A stretch of 64,000 nt of DNA from contig CANLOY010000001.1 of the NCBI GenBank assembly GCA_947493005.1, forward strand, positions 558,001-622,000. Reading direction: 5' to 3'. The notes under the pieces are model-generated. The model saw only the letters and a program-made list of their open reading frames with translations. It was not told where the DNA came from and did no database searches. The DNA comes from an uncultured Roseivirga sp. (GTDB taxonomy: Bacteria; Bacteroidota; Bacteroidia; Cytophagales; Cyclobacteriaceae). Position numbers and translations under genes: made by a program. Positions 36,070 to 44,282 of this stretch are shown piece after piece; positions within the stretch are counted from its first letter, which is position 1, and each line of letters opens with the position of its first letter.

Positions 36070-37221
36070 TCAGAAGTCTCTATTCATCCATTGTTTTATT
36101 AATGTCTGAAAGCCTCTTATGGGTTCTTCACCATGCTCTGCAAAATGTTGTACGTCATAAAGAGGGTTTTTTAGAGATTTTTGCTGTTGTTCACATGCGA
36201 AAATATCTTCTTCCATAAAGTCCATTAGTGAAAATACGTCCTCTTTGTCCGTACTATCATATTTTGCCGAACCACCCATAATCTTTGACCAGTTCTTCTT
36301 AGACTTCCTGTTTTGATAGTAGTACTCCATAGACGTCATCTCTTCCAACTTCGTTCTAATTTTAATTTTTGTCCTATCAGGAGATAATGGTTCGATGTGA
36401 AAAGTACTCCATGAAGACTCTGTCTCTGCTAATCCGAGGCTCGGAAAAAGCCAAGGTACAAAAGCACTTAAATATGAATCTGTCACCTCCTGTATCCTTT
36501 TGAACGGTATTAAATCTTCAAGATTCTCTCTGTATTTTCTTTCCAGTGGTTCTCGAAACATATAGTGATTCTCCACAAAGCAAAACTCTCCTTTTCTATG
36601 ATCATACATGTTGAGCGTATTCGAGTGCAAGTGTGACAGGTGATAAATGTCAATATAGTTTTCAACAATGATCTTCCAATTTGCGTTAACTACCTTCTCA
36701 TAGCTAGAGTCAGGATATTCGATCAGTCGTGAAGGAACATGAGGCCCCAGGTATTGGTCGGTGCCATTAAACCATCCCTCAATATTCTTACCCGGTTTTG
36801 GATGCACCCAAATAATTCCTCTCCAAATTCCAACAGAAGCTTTGTGTAAACAAATGGTATTTAAATCGAGCGATGGGAATTCTTTTTTTCTATCAGGAAC
36901 ACCTATCAGTCGCCCCTCCAAATTATATGTCCAATCATGATATGGACAGGTAATAAGTTTCTGTCTTTTTCCTGCTGTTCTAAGTAGCTGTGTTCCACGA
37001 TGACGACATATATTATGAAATGCCATTAATTTCCCCTCTCCATTTTTGATAATCAAAATGCTTTGAGAACCACATTGAGTTATTAATGAATCTCCTGAGT
37101 CACTTAGGTCTTCAATCAATCCGGCATACTGCCAGGAATTTCCAAAAATGTACTGCTGTTCTTTTTCAAACCATTCTTGAGAAGTATAGGCCGATTTCGG
37201 AAGTATTGTTGTTTGGTTCAT
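36070..37221 (-). CDS. Rieske non-heme iron oxygenase, alpha-subunit type
   Basis: About 383 residues, aromatic-ring-hydroxylating dioxygenase family. In the longer reading from 37236, the Rieske cluster ligands are C77-x-H79 and C97-x2-H100 (CRHRGTQ, CPYHDWTYN). The catalytic iron ligands are H199 and H204 in ENYIDIYHLSHLHSNT and a C-terminal acid near D344 (EEDIFACEQQ). Both centres are intact. Substrate is not readable; close types act on aromatic acids, quaternary amines or sterols. No ferredoxin or reductase partner is adjacent. I prefer the second ATG (37221), because a -7 box at 37241-37248 would make the first ATG (37236) nearly leaderless. Confidence 0.9.
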   Translation of the reverse strand: MNQTTILPKSAYTSQEWFEKEQQYIFGNSWQYAGLIEDLSDSGDSLITQCGSQSILIIKNGEGKLMAFHNICRHRGTQLLRTAGKRQKLITCPYHDWTYNLEGRLIGVPDRKKEFPSLDLNTICLHKASVGIWRGIIWVHPKPGKNIEGWFNGTDQYLGPHVPSRLIEYPDSSYEKVVNANWKIIVENYIDIYHLSHLHSNTLNMYDHRKGEFCFVENHYMFREPLERKYRENLEDLIPFKRIQEVTDSYLSAFVPWLFPSLGLAETESSWSTFHIEPLSPDRTKIKIRTKLEEMTSMEYYYQNRKSKKNWSKIMGGSAKYDSTDKEDVFSLMDFMEEDIFACEQQQKSLKNPLYDVQHFAEHGEEPIRGFQTLIKQWMNRDF

Positions 37222-37240
37222 GGAATTGACATTCATTAAC

Positions 37241-37248
37241 CAAAATTA
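37241..37248 (-). promoter_or_regulatory. Predicted -7 box of the Rieske oxygenase gene
   Basis: On the minus strand this reads TAATTTTG, an exact TAnnTTTG. The predicted transcription start is ~37235, about 42 bases from the centre of the upstream Crp/Fnr-type palindrome, the class II activator distance. Confidence 0.5.
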
Positions 37249-37267
37249 TACCTCCAGTTATCCTACT

Positions 37268-37287
37268 TTTTTGACTTAAGTCAAAAA
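37268..37287. promoter_or_regulatory. Crp/Fnr-type binding site between divergent genes
   Basis: TTTTTGACTTAAGTCAAAAA is a perfect 20-base palindrome with the core TTGAC-N4-GTCAA, the form used by FNR/DNR-like members of the Crp/Fnr family. Its centre is ~42 bases from the predicted start of the Rieske gene on the left. On the right it is ~42 bases from the start predicted by TACATTTA (37307-37314) for the lipoprotein operon. A Crp/Fnr gene lies 1.2 kb away. Confidence 0.75.
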
Positions 37288-37330
37288 CTCACTGATTATC
37301 AGACTCTACATTTAAGCTCTATTTGATCTT

Positions 37331-37723
37331 ATGAGAGCAGGATTTGTTTTGATAGTTATACTTGGTATAAGCTCATGCAACCAGACGCCCAATCTGCTTG
37401 AGGGTAGTTGGAGTGTCTCAAGTGATTTTTACAAAGCCAACTATAGAATCACAAAGCAAGGTAGAATGCATCATGCATTGATTTTAATGTACGATGATGG
37501 TACAACCAGATTCAAACATGATCCACTAAATCCTAATTACCTCTTTAAATCTTTAAGAAGCAGGAATGATGGAATATATGTTGACGCTATTAGTGGAGCA
37601 ACTAAAAGCAAGAATACTCAAGCCAACTTTCGAATAAGTCAAATAAATATAGACACACTGTTTGTTGACCAATACATCAAAGGGAAACCAATTAGTGAAG
37701 TATGGGTCAGAATGAAAAATTGA
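37331..37723 (+). CDS. Small lipoprotein of unknown function
   Basis: 130 residues. A short signal peptide with a lipobox (VILGISSC, Cys16) predicts a lipoprotein. The body starts LLEGSWSVSSDFYKANYRI and ends KPISEVWVRMKN; the G-x-W start and alternating strands suggest a small lipocalin-like beta barrel, but no family is recognised. It is first in a four-gene plus-strand run (lipoprotein, lipoprotein, cytochrome c, DUF5777 protein) whose genes are 2-10 bases apart. Its promoter region contains the Crp/Fnr-type palindrome 43 bases before the ATG. Confidence 0.75.
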   Translation: MRAGFVLIVILGISSCNQTPNLLEGSWSVSSDFYKANYRITKQGRMHHALILMYDDGTTRFKHDPLNPNYLFKSLRSRNDGIYVDAISGATKSKNTQANFRISQINIDTLFVDQYIKGKPISEVWVRMKN

Positions 37724-37725
37724 TT

Positions 37726-38871
37726 ATGAGTGATTTAGTAAAAGCAACTTCCATTCTATTGCTGATTGTATTTTTTAGCGGTTGTGAAGATGAAATTAGA
37801 AACATAGCTGAGATTAATGAGTCTCCTTCTCCCGACTTGTCCCGAGAAGTAAATCCATTAGATATCAACGTTGATGGCTTTGACTTTTTAGAAAAAATGC
37901 AAGGTCACTGGACAGGACCTCTACGAATTATCGCAGATGATTTTGATTGGTTTGCTTTTGATTATCGCGCTATTTCTCCCTCACATATCCATGGAATTTT
38001 TGAAGGCGGTTCTGCAGGCAATTTGCTCACTTCCTTTTTTGTCACCGACTTTAAAAATACCAGAACCATCATGGCAAGAAACGGTGGGTTACTGAATGGG
38101 ATTTATCGTACCAGTTACTTCGTGTTGGACAGTATCAGGTATGACGCTGACAATAGCAAATATTTCAGGCTTGTAGATGCTAATGGAGGTGCGGCCATTA
38201 TGTACATGGAACTAAGGTTTAAAAGTGACAGCCTTTACTTCAATGCCTATACAAGTAGACTCGGATTGAATCTAATGCCTGTTAGACACATGACCTTTAG
38301 ATCTAGTCGAAAAAACCCTGAACTGGCATTGCAAGCAGCTCAACAATTAGGTTTCCCTCAGAACAATTCTGCCTGGGATTTTTCCGGTGGATTTAGGCAA
38401 GATCTTCTCTACATCAACCCTGGTGATACAGAACCAAAATCAGCGACTTTTCTCGCTCAACAAACAGGAAGTAATGATGTCTTTACCTTAGCGGACGAAT
38501 CTCGCGACCCATTCAGAATTCAAGATCACCCATATCTTGGCTATTTGACGGTAAACATTGTTAGAAATACAGCTATCGAAGACAAAGGTTGGTTTCTGTA
38601 TTTATCTAAAGAACCATTGACAGACAGTAATGGGTTTTTTATTAATGAGTCATTCAGTTCTGTACTTCGTTTTCCTGAGATTATAGCTACGGAGAACAGC
38701 TTCAATTTCACATATATGCATCCTGGTGAATACTATGTAACCGTAATCGCTGATGCCAATGAAGACGGGAGTATCTCTGCTGGAGATATAACTCATGTGA
38801 GTCAAAAAATTGAATTAAGTCCGGAACAGACTTTAACAGTTACCATTGACAATATCAATATCCAGAATTAA
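37726..38871 (+). CDS. Lipoprotein of unknown function, second gene of the cytochrome cluster
   Basis: I chose ATG 37726, two bases after the preceding stop, giving a 381-residue protein with signal peptide and lipobox (LLIVFFSGC, Cys20); the upstream in-frame ATG overlaps the previous gene. The region after residue ~55 begins EKMQGHWTGPLRIIADDFDW, again a W-containing beta-barrel-like start as in the neighbouring lipoprotein. The C-terminal ~100 residues (PHPGEYYVTVIADANEDGSISAGDITH-like, about 330-365) resemble a dockerin/EF-type calcium loop, D-A-N-E-D-G-S-I-S-A-G-D. No family is recognised. It is part of the operon with the cytochrome and DUF5777 genes. Confidence 0.75.
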   Translation: MSDLVKATSILLLIVFFSGCEDEIRNIAEINESPSPDLSREVNPLDINVDGFDFLEKMQGHWTGPLRIIADDFDWFAFDYRAISPSHIHGIFEGGSAGNLLTSFFVTDFKNTRTIMARNGGLLNGIYRTSYFVLDSIRYDADNSKYFRLVDANGGAAIMYMELRFKSDSLYFNAYTSRLGLNLMPVRHMTFRSSRKNPELALQAAQQLGFPQNNSAWDFSGGFRQDLLYINPGDTEPKSATFLAQQTGSNDVFTLADESRDPFRIQDHPYLGYLTVNIVRNTAIEDKGWFLYLSKEPLTDSNGFFINESFSSVLRFPEIIATENSFNFTYMHPGEYYVTVIADANEDGSISAGDITHVSQKIELSPEQTLTVTIDNINIQN

Positions 38872-38881
38872 TAATCTACTG

Positions 38882-39238
38882 ATGAAAGTAAAATATAGTA
38901 TTGTCAGCCTTCTGGCTATATGGGTTTCAAGCTGTACCACAGCAGTCATCGAAGAGACTAACCCTGAGGAGCTACCACCTATCACTGAAGTTGTACGATA
39001 CAACCCAGAAATACAGACTATCATGTTTAATTATTGCACAACCTGTCATTCGGGTCCCAGTGCCAATGCTGGGGTTGAACTGGATACTTACCAGAGCGTG
39101 AGATTTTATACTGAAAGTAGTAACCTCATTAACAGGATTAATAACCAGGTTAATCCTATGCCTCCTAGCGGACTGATTCCAGCAGTGGATCGTCAAAGAG
39201 TTGCTAAATGGCTAGAAGACGGATTTCCTCAAAACTAG
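38882..39238 (+). CDS. Lipoprotein c-type cytochrome
   Basis: 118 residues from ATG 38882 (MKVKYSIVSLLAIWVSSC, lipobox Cys18). An in-frame ATG at 38846 overlaps the previous gene and lacks a signal. One heme site CTTCH (52-56) and a plausible axial Met93 in NPMPPSG define a monoheme cytochrome c of the short planctomycete/Bacteroidota-type domain (YCTTCHSGPSANAGVELDTYQSV). It is tethered to a membrane facing the periplasm and probably passes electrons. It lies 10 bases after the lipoprotein gene and 5 before the DUF5777 gene. Confidence 0.88.
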   Translation: MKVKYSIVSLLAIWVSSCTTAVIEETNPEELPPITEVVRYNPEIQTIMFNYCTTCHSGPSANAGVELDTYQSVRFYTESSNLINRINNQVNPMPPSGLIPAVDRQRVAKWLEDGFPQN

Positions 39239-39243
39239 AAATT

Positions 39244-40107
39244 ATGGTAAGAAAATTAAGAATTATATCAATAGCCCTTTTCGTGAGCTTTAACATTTCA
39301 TACAGTCAGGATGAAGAAGACCTATTGAGCATACTTGAATCCGAAAATAAAGCAGAGACCTTTAATTTACCATCATTCAAAGCGATGAAGATTGGAAACT
39401 TACAATCTACAAAGGTGGCTGACAAAGGCGATTTATACTTGTATGTTTCTCATCGGTTTGGAACCTTAGAAAATGCTGGATCAACTTTTTTTGGTTTTGA
39501 TAATGCCAATACAAAAATTCAAATCATCTATGCCATTTTCAATGGTGTACAAGTCGGAATAAGTCGAGAATCATTAAGAAGAACCTTTGCCAGTTCTGTC
39601 AAAGTTCGGCTTAAAAATCAAACAGCCCAGTTTCCAGTTAACATCAGCTTTTATAGCACGGTCAACCTCAATACTGACTTAAGCAAAGAAAGGTATCCTA
39701 AACTTAAATATTTCGATCGCCTTAGTTATGCTTCTCAATTACTGATTTCACGAAGATTGAATGTAGATTTCTCCTTGCTGTTAGCTCCTACTTTCGTTCG
39801 ACAAAACCTGGTTTTAGAAGCATTTCAAAATCATGAGCAGTTCGCTTTGGGAATGGGAGGCAGACATAAACTCAGCAAACGTCTTTCTGTAAATGTTGAC
39901 TACGTTTACAATTTCAGTAGAGCGGAGCAGTCTATCTATAAAAATCCCTTAACGATAGGAATAGATATTGAGACTGGTGGACATGTATTTCAGTTATTGT
40001 TTTCCAATGCTCAATCTACTAATGAACCTGGGTTCATCAGTAATGCAGAAGGTAATTGGAGTCAAGGAGATATATTCTTTGGGTTTAATATAGTAAGGTC
40101 CTTCTAG
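39244..40107 (+). CDS. DUF5777 family outer-membrane beta-barrel protein
   Basis: 287 residues from ATG 39244 (MVRKLRIISIALFVSFNISYSQ, a signal peptide); the longer reading from 39208 overlaps the cytochrome gene and is less likely. The rest is strands with aromatic ends (YLYVSHRFGTLENAG; LLFSNAQSTNEPGF; GDIFFGFNIVRSF with terminal Phe), typical of an outer-membrane barrel. The family is usually encoded next to c-type cytochromes, as here, but its role is unknown; it could be a pore or an electron conduit. It ends the four-gene run and converges with the small membrane protein at 40138-40293. Confidence 0.85.
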   Translation: MVRKLRIISIALFVSFNISYSQDEEDLLSILESENKAETFNLPSFKAMKIGNLQSTKVADKGDLYLYVSHRFGTLENAGSTFFGFDNANTKIQIIYAIFNGVQVGISRESLRRTFASSVKVRLKNQTAQFPVNISFYSTVNLNTDLSKERYPKLKYFDRLSYASQLLISRRLNVDFSLLLAPTFVRQNLVLEAFQNHEQFALGMGGRHKLSKRLSVNVDYVYNFSRAEQSIYKNPLTIGIDIETGGHVFQLLFSNAQSTNEPGFISNAEGNWSQGDIFFGFNIVRSF

Positions 40108-40137
40108 CTTACCTGAGTTTTCGAAATAAAAGCTACT

Positions 40138-40293
40138 CTACTTACCATTCTTTGGGTTTTTGTAGGCTACCAAATAGTCTATTCCAAACCATAGAATGAT
40201 AAAAACACCCCAAATCATCCATGAGTATACCCCATAAATGTACATTACAATCATTAGGAGAATGAAGATAATATTGACAGTGGTACGAATCAT
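40138..40293 (-). CDS. Small membrane protein (51 aa)
   Basis: A complete small frame with ATG at 40293 and TAG at 40138. It encodes MIRTTVNIIFILLMIVMYIYGVYSWMIWGVFIILWF-type sequence (given here only as two helices separated by GVYSWM), i.e. two hydrophobic segments followed by a short basic tail ending AYKNPKNGK. It follows the fatty-acid-hydroxylase gene by 30 bases on the same strand, so it is likely co-transcribed with 41209-41697 and 40324-41202 and under the same Crp/Fnr-type site. Function unknown; it could be a partner or anchor of the hydroxylase. Confidence 0.65.
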   Translation of the reverse strand: MIRTTVNIIFILLMIVMYIYGVYSWMIWGVFIILWFGIDYLVAYKNPKNGK

Positions 40294-40323
40294 AACTCTA
40301 ATCGTTCGGACTTTGTAATTCTA

Positions 40324-41202
40324 CTATTTTTCAGGCTCCCAACCGGGAGGTTTGATAAGGTAATTAACCTTGTTTTTAAATCCTTTGGTGGATTTGATAC
40401 TACGATATAAACGAGTAAAACCGTGGAAAAACACCTTGATCGGGTTTATACTATTCAAAGGCTCTGTTATCCCGTATACGACTTTCTCCTTTTCTTCAGC
40501 AAAAGTGCCTAAAAGACGATCCCATATAATAAAAATCCCTGCATAGTTTTTATCTAAATATTGTTCATTCGAACCATGATGCACTCTATGATGAGAGGGT
40601 GTATTAAAAATGTATTCGAGTGGTCTGGGAAGCTTTCCAATTACCTCTGTATGTAAGATTGCCTGAAAAGATTGCACAAAGAGTTCGACAAACAAAAGCA
40701 TCCAGGGGTTAAAGCCCAACATAACAATGGGAAGGGAAAAGAAGATCGGAAAAACAGCATCAAGAGGACCAAACCTGTATGCTACTGACATATTAAAATG
40801 AGGCGAACTATGATGTACTGTATGTGTTGCCCAGCCAATCCCGATTCGATGCATCACTCTATGATCCCAGTAGTAGGCAAAATCGGCTAACAATATGCAG
40901 CAGGTTACTGTAACAATATTCAAAGGCAAGTGTGGTAGACTTATGTATTCATATACATAGAAATAAAGCTTGTAAAGCAGTAGTGCTCCTAATGTAAACT
41001 CGATCATAACAAAAGCAACAACTGTTATTATATTGGCAATTGAGTCACCCAGAATATTCCAGTTAAGTTTTTTAAGAACGGCATATCGGATCAATTCCAG
41101 TATAAAAAAAGGAATGATAAGATAGAATACGCTACCATTATTAACGTAATCGAAAAAATACTGTAGCTCTTCTAGCTCAAATGTTTGGGTTAGAAATTCC
41201 AT
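40324..41202 (-). CDS. Sterol desaturase / fatty acid hydroxylase superfamily membrane enzyme
   Basis: 292 residues with membrane helices at about 25-45, 55-85 and 155-180 and the di-iron His clusters of the superfamily: H114-x3-H118 (HRVMH), H127-x2-HH (HTVHHSS), and H204-H205-x2-H208-H209 (PSHHRVHHGS). All expected histidines are present. The family uses O2 to hydroxylate or desaturate lipids, including sterols, hopanoids, carotenoids and fatty acids; the substrate cannot be assigned. It is the middle gene of a three-gene minus-strand unit (6 bases after the secreted protein gene) and pairs functionally with the nearby Rieske oxygenase as a second O2-dependent enzyme. Confidence 0.9.
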   Translation of the reverse strand: MEFLTQTFELEELQYFFDYVNNGSVFYLIIPFFILELIRYAVLKKLNWNILGDSIANIITVVAFVMIEFTLGALLLYKLYFYVYEYISLPHLPLNIVTVTCCILLADFAYYWDHRVMHRIGIGWATHTVHHSSPHFNMSVAYRFGPLDAVFPIFFSLPIVMLGFNPWMLLFVELFVQSFQAILHTEVIGKLPRPLEYIFNTPSHHRVHHGSNEQYLDKNYAGIFIIWDRLLGTFAEEKEKVVYGITEPLNSINPIKVFFHGFTRLYRSIKSTKGFKNKVNYLIKPPGWEPEK

Positions 41203-41208
41203 TGTGGT

Positions 41209-41697
41209 CTATTGTTCAAGTCTTTTCCAGTTTTCTTTACCCTCATACCCATAGTAATTATAACTGAGTGTTACATTACCTTCGTCATCCATTTTCATTT
41301 GACTATCCACTTTAAGTTTCTTCCCTTCATATTCAATTTGATACACGGCTTTTGCAATTGAATCAGTTATTTGAATGTCCTCCATGACGATGGCATTGTC
41401 TTCAAAGCTATTTCCGTTTGCATCAATTAATAAGATCGAGTAGCATTTATATTGATCTGACTTTTCACGGATTTCATAGTGTGCTTTCTCTTTTATCCCA
41501 TCAAAGCTTACTTCATATTTCCCAACCCAATATGGTTCCCAGCCTTCGTTTACTTCATCTGTTACTATTTCCGGAATTTGTGGCTCTGCTATATCGCTTT
41601 CTTTGGTTGAACTGACATACAATGCTAGAGTATGAGGGATACCTGCTATAGTTACAACAATAAGCAATGACCTCAATAGAAGGGTAGAGTTCTTCAT
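41209..41697 (-). CDS. Exported protein of unknown function (162 aa)
   Basis: N-terminal signal or anchor segment (LLLRSLLIVVTIAGIPHTLALYV), then an acidic linker and a compact beta-rich domain (EPYWVGKYEVSFDGIKEKAHYEIREKSDQYKCYSILLID; ENWKRL end). The G-K-Y-E-V start and strand pattern resemble small lipocalin-like domains, as in the two lipoproteins of the neighbouring operon, but no family is recognised. First gene of the unit with the hydroxylase; the Crp/Fnr-type site is 45 bases upstream. Confidence 0.7.
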   Translation of the reverse strand: MKNSTLLLRSLLIVVTIAGIPHTLALYVSSTKESDIAEPQIPEIVTDEVNEGWEPYWVGKYEVSFDGIKEKAHYEIREKSDQYKCYSILLIDANGNSFEDNAIVMEDIQITDSIAKAVYQIEYEGKKLKVDSQMKMDDEGNVTLSYNYYGYEGKENWKRLEQ

Positions 41698-41742
41698 TAT
41701 CTTCGATTAAGATTCAAATATGAGCTATAATAAAATAGTCAA

Positions 41743-41760
41743 TTTTGATCTATATCAAAA
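41743..41760 (-). promoter_or_regulatory. FNR-like binding site before the hydroxylase unit
   Basis: TTTTGAT-CTAT-ATCAAAA contains the exact FNR core TTGAT-N4-ATCAA. Its centre (41751.5) is ~42 bases from the start predicted by a near-match -7 box (41715-41722, CATATTTG on the minus strand). Same spacing and flanking A/T pattern as the site at 37268-37287. Confidence 0.7.
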
Positions 41761-41807
41761 AGAGCCAACAATGTTTAACCATTAGGCTGATACTCAAATG
41801 GGTAAGA

Positions 41808-44282
41808 TCACAACTTTAACTGAAGTGTAAAATAGTAGCTCCTTGGGTCTGAAGGTATAATTCCAGGGCCAGGATAACCCGTTGCTCTTCTGGTAAAATA
41901 CTTGTTGTCTAAAAGGTTATTGATTCCTGTTTCAACCTTCCAGTTTTTAAAAGTGTATGAAAAAGACAAATCCATTATAGAGTAGGCTGGAATTTCGCCA
42001 ATAACACCATTTCTCACATCTCCATCTGTAGGTACTGATGAATTCTCTACGTCAGTAAACTGCTTTGAGAGGTAGGTAAACTGTAAGTTGGCCAGTAAGT
42101 TTTTATAGCCAGCTTTTATACCCGTCTTCAAATTCACAGTAGGAATAAATTCCACTTTCTTTCCTTTTACGTTGTTCTCTTCAGATTCAAGGTACTCTGA
42201 AGTTGTTAAGGCTCCATTAACAAACCAATTCAACCTATAGAGTCCATCATTCATATTTAGCGTATTTGCCAGATTCCAGTCCGCAAACCCTTCAAGCCCA
42301 TAGATAAAAGCTTTACCAATATTCTTTCTCACTCTATTGGCACGATCATCAAGAATGATTCCTATCCTATCGTCATACAATAATGCGAAACCACCCACAT
42401 CATAAGAAAGTTGATTATTCCATTTTCCCCGTAGACCAAAATCTCCTGTAAAGCCTTTTTCATCTCGAATGTTGGGGTCAATAATAAAGGTTGGATTGAC
42501 TGTTCTGATATCACTGAAAGTTACTGAGCGATAGTTTTGTGAAATGTTAGCATATATCTCGAGGTTCTCAGAGTGATCATAACTTGCTCCTAGTCCTAAA
42601 AGCAAGAAGGTTCTCTTTAGTTCTCTATTGTCCTCAAGGGTTCTGTTAAAAATAGGATTCCCTGCATTATCAAAATTCACCTGCCTGAAAGCACCTATAC
42701 TTTCTGTTTTGATATGTTCCAGTCTGAAACCAGGAGTAAGAGAAATCTTTTCGTTCAGGTAAAAAATATGCTCACCGAAAAGTGTAGCATTCAGGTTAGG
42801 GAAGTTAAAATCAGACTGGTTAGGATAGTCTGGGAACCGACTGTTTGCAAAGCTGAAATTCGCATCTGTCCCCCTGGTACCAGCACCCTGTCTGCTAAAA
42901 TTATCAGCCTTGTAAAACTTGGCACCAATAAGAAACACAGCATCTTTGTCCAACAGCTGATACCTTGTTAATAACCTTGCCTCAGCTCCCCAGTTATTAA
43001 AATCTCCTTTGATTAAATCCCTTGGGTTTACAAACCCTCTATCAACGTTTTGTTCATCTAATTCTAAAACAGGATTTGTATTGAGAAGTGTTGGGTTACC
43101 TCTAAAACCTAATGCATTTCTGGATGCATCTAAACCAAATACATTCAAGCTAAAGTCTGTTCTCTGCGAGAACTTATGTTCCAGTTTAAGGGAAAAAAGA
43201 TTCCAGATCACATTAAACCAGTTTCTGGTTCGATTACTAAAATTAGGATTGTTTCGAAATTGTGTATCGGTTAACCCTCCAGCTTGTTGAGCCAAATAGT
43301 TCAGGTGAGTAAAATCAAAGGAGAGTGAGGTTTTCGGATTAAATGCATAATTGATATTGGCAAAGTAATTCTTTGACTCATATTCAGAATTAGCTCTGAA
43401 CCCATCACCTCTTTTGTAATTGAAATAAGTGTAGTAGCTCAATTTACCCAAGGTTCCACTAGCGCTATTAAAGCTGGTGAAAAGACCAAAAGAGCCTGCA
43501 GATTGACGTGACACCCATTCAAGTTTCTTAGATGGATGAGGAGTTTTCATCTTAAAGTTAATTAAGCCTCCAAACTGAGTTCCATATTGCAAAGATGCTG
43601 CTCCACGAATCACCTGGATTTCACTTAAACCCTCAGCGGGTGGTGTATAATAACTTTCAGGGTAGCCTAATACATCGGCACTGATATCATATCCATTCTG
43701 ACGTGTATTGAAGTTAGCTGTTCGATTAGGATCAAGCCCTCTTCCTCCTATGCTTAACTGAAGTCCGGCATCAGCCGATTCATAAATATTCAGCCCAACC
43801 ACCTGAGCATATACCTGCCGTGCATTGTTTGAGGCAAGATTACCAATTGTCTGATCTAGCAATACAACTTCTGATTTTTTCCCGGCAAAAATCGAAGTGC
43901 CTTCTACTGGTTTAAGACGATTAATGCTAAAAATTTTCTCTCTTTCCTGCGAAACCACTACTGCCGAAAGTTCTCTGGAGATCTCTTTCAATTCAATATC
44001 CAGAACTATGCTTTTGGAGACCACCACAGCTCTTTCTTCTACTTGATAAGAATGAGAATAAACTACCAGATAATAAGTCCCTTCAGACAAGTCTGGCATA
44101 ATGTATTCTCCACGGGAGTTGGTTTCAATGATCTGCTGTGTGTTCTTGTTATAGACTTCCGCCTTCGTCACGGGTCTTCCACTTTTAGCATCGGTGATTT
44201 TCCCTTTAACACTATACTGTGCCCAAACTGCTGTAGGCAATAGCATTAACAATATGAAACTATAAACCTTTGATTTCATCAT
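41808..44282 (-). CDS. TonB-dependent receptor (FecA-like)
   Basis: 824 residues: signal peptide (LPTAVWAQ), a carboxypeptidase-regulatory-like beta domain (~23-105), a plug domain (NNARQVYAQVVGLNIYESADAGLQLSIGGRGLDPNR), then a 22-strand barrel ending YYFTLQLKL with terminal hydrophobic residues. Sequence is closest in type to Fe(III)-citrate/siderophore receptors (FecA-like), supported by the imelysin and DUF4856 genes upstream. The start overlaps the HTTM gene by 23 bases, so it is the last gene of the operon transcribed from 48064. Ligand not proven; ferric citrate or another siderophore is likely. Confidence 0.92.
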   Translation of the reverse strand: MMKSKVYSFILLMLLPTAVWAQYSVKGKITDAKSGRPVTKAEVYNKNTQQIIETNSRGEYIMPDLSEGTYYLVVYSHSYQVEERAVVVSKSIVLDIELKEISRELSAVVVSQEREKIFSINRLKPVEGTSIFAGKKSEVVLLDQTIGNLASNNARQVYAQVVGLNIYESADAGLQLSIGGRGLDPNRTANFNTRQNGYDISADVLGYPESYYTPPAEGLSEIQVIRGAASLQYGTQFGGLINFKMKTPHPSKKLEWVSRQSAGSFGLFTSFNSASGTLGKLSYYTYFNYKRGDGFRANSEYESKNYFANINYAFNPKTSLSFDFTHLNYLAQQAGGLTDTQFRNNPNFSNRTRNWFNVIWNLFSLKLEHKFSQRTDFSLNVFGLDASRNALGFRGNPTLLNTNPVLELDEQNVDRGFVNPRDLIKGDFNNWGAEARLLTRYQLLDKDAVFLIGAKFYKADNFSRQGAGTRGTDANFSFANSRFPDYPNQSDFNFPNLNATLFGEHIFYLNEKISLTPGFRLEHIKTESIGAFRQVNFDNAGNPIFNRTLEDNRELKRTFLLLGLGASYDHSENLEIYANISQNYRSVTFSDIRTVNPTFIIDPNIRDEKGFTGDFGLRGKWNNQLSYDVGGFALLYDDRIGIILDDRANRVRKNIGKAFIYGLEGFADWNLANTLNMNDGLYRLNWFVNGALTTSEYLESEENNVKGKKVEFIPTVNLKTGIKAGYKNLLANLQFTYLSKQFTDVENSSVPTDGDVRNGVIGEIPAYSIMDLSFSYTFKNWKVETGINNLLDNKYFTRRATGYPGPGIIPSDPRSYYFTLQLKL

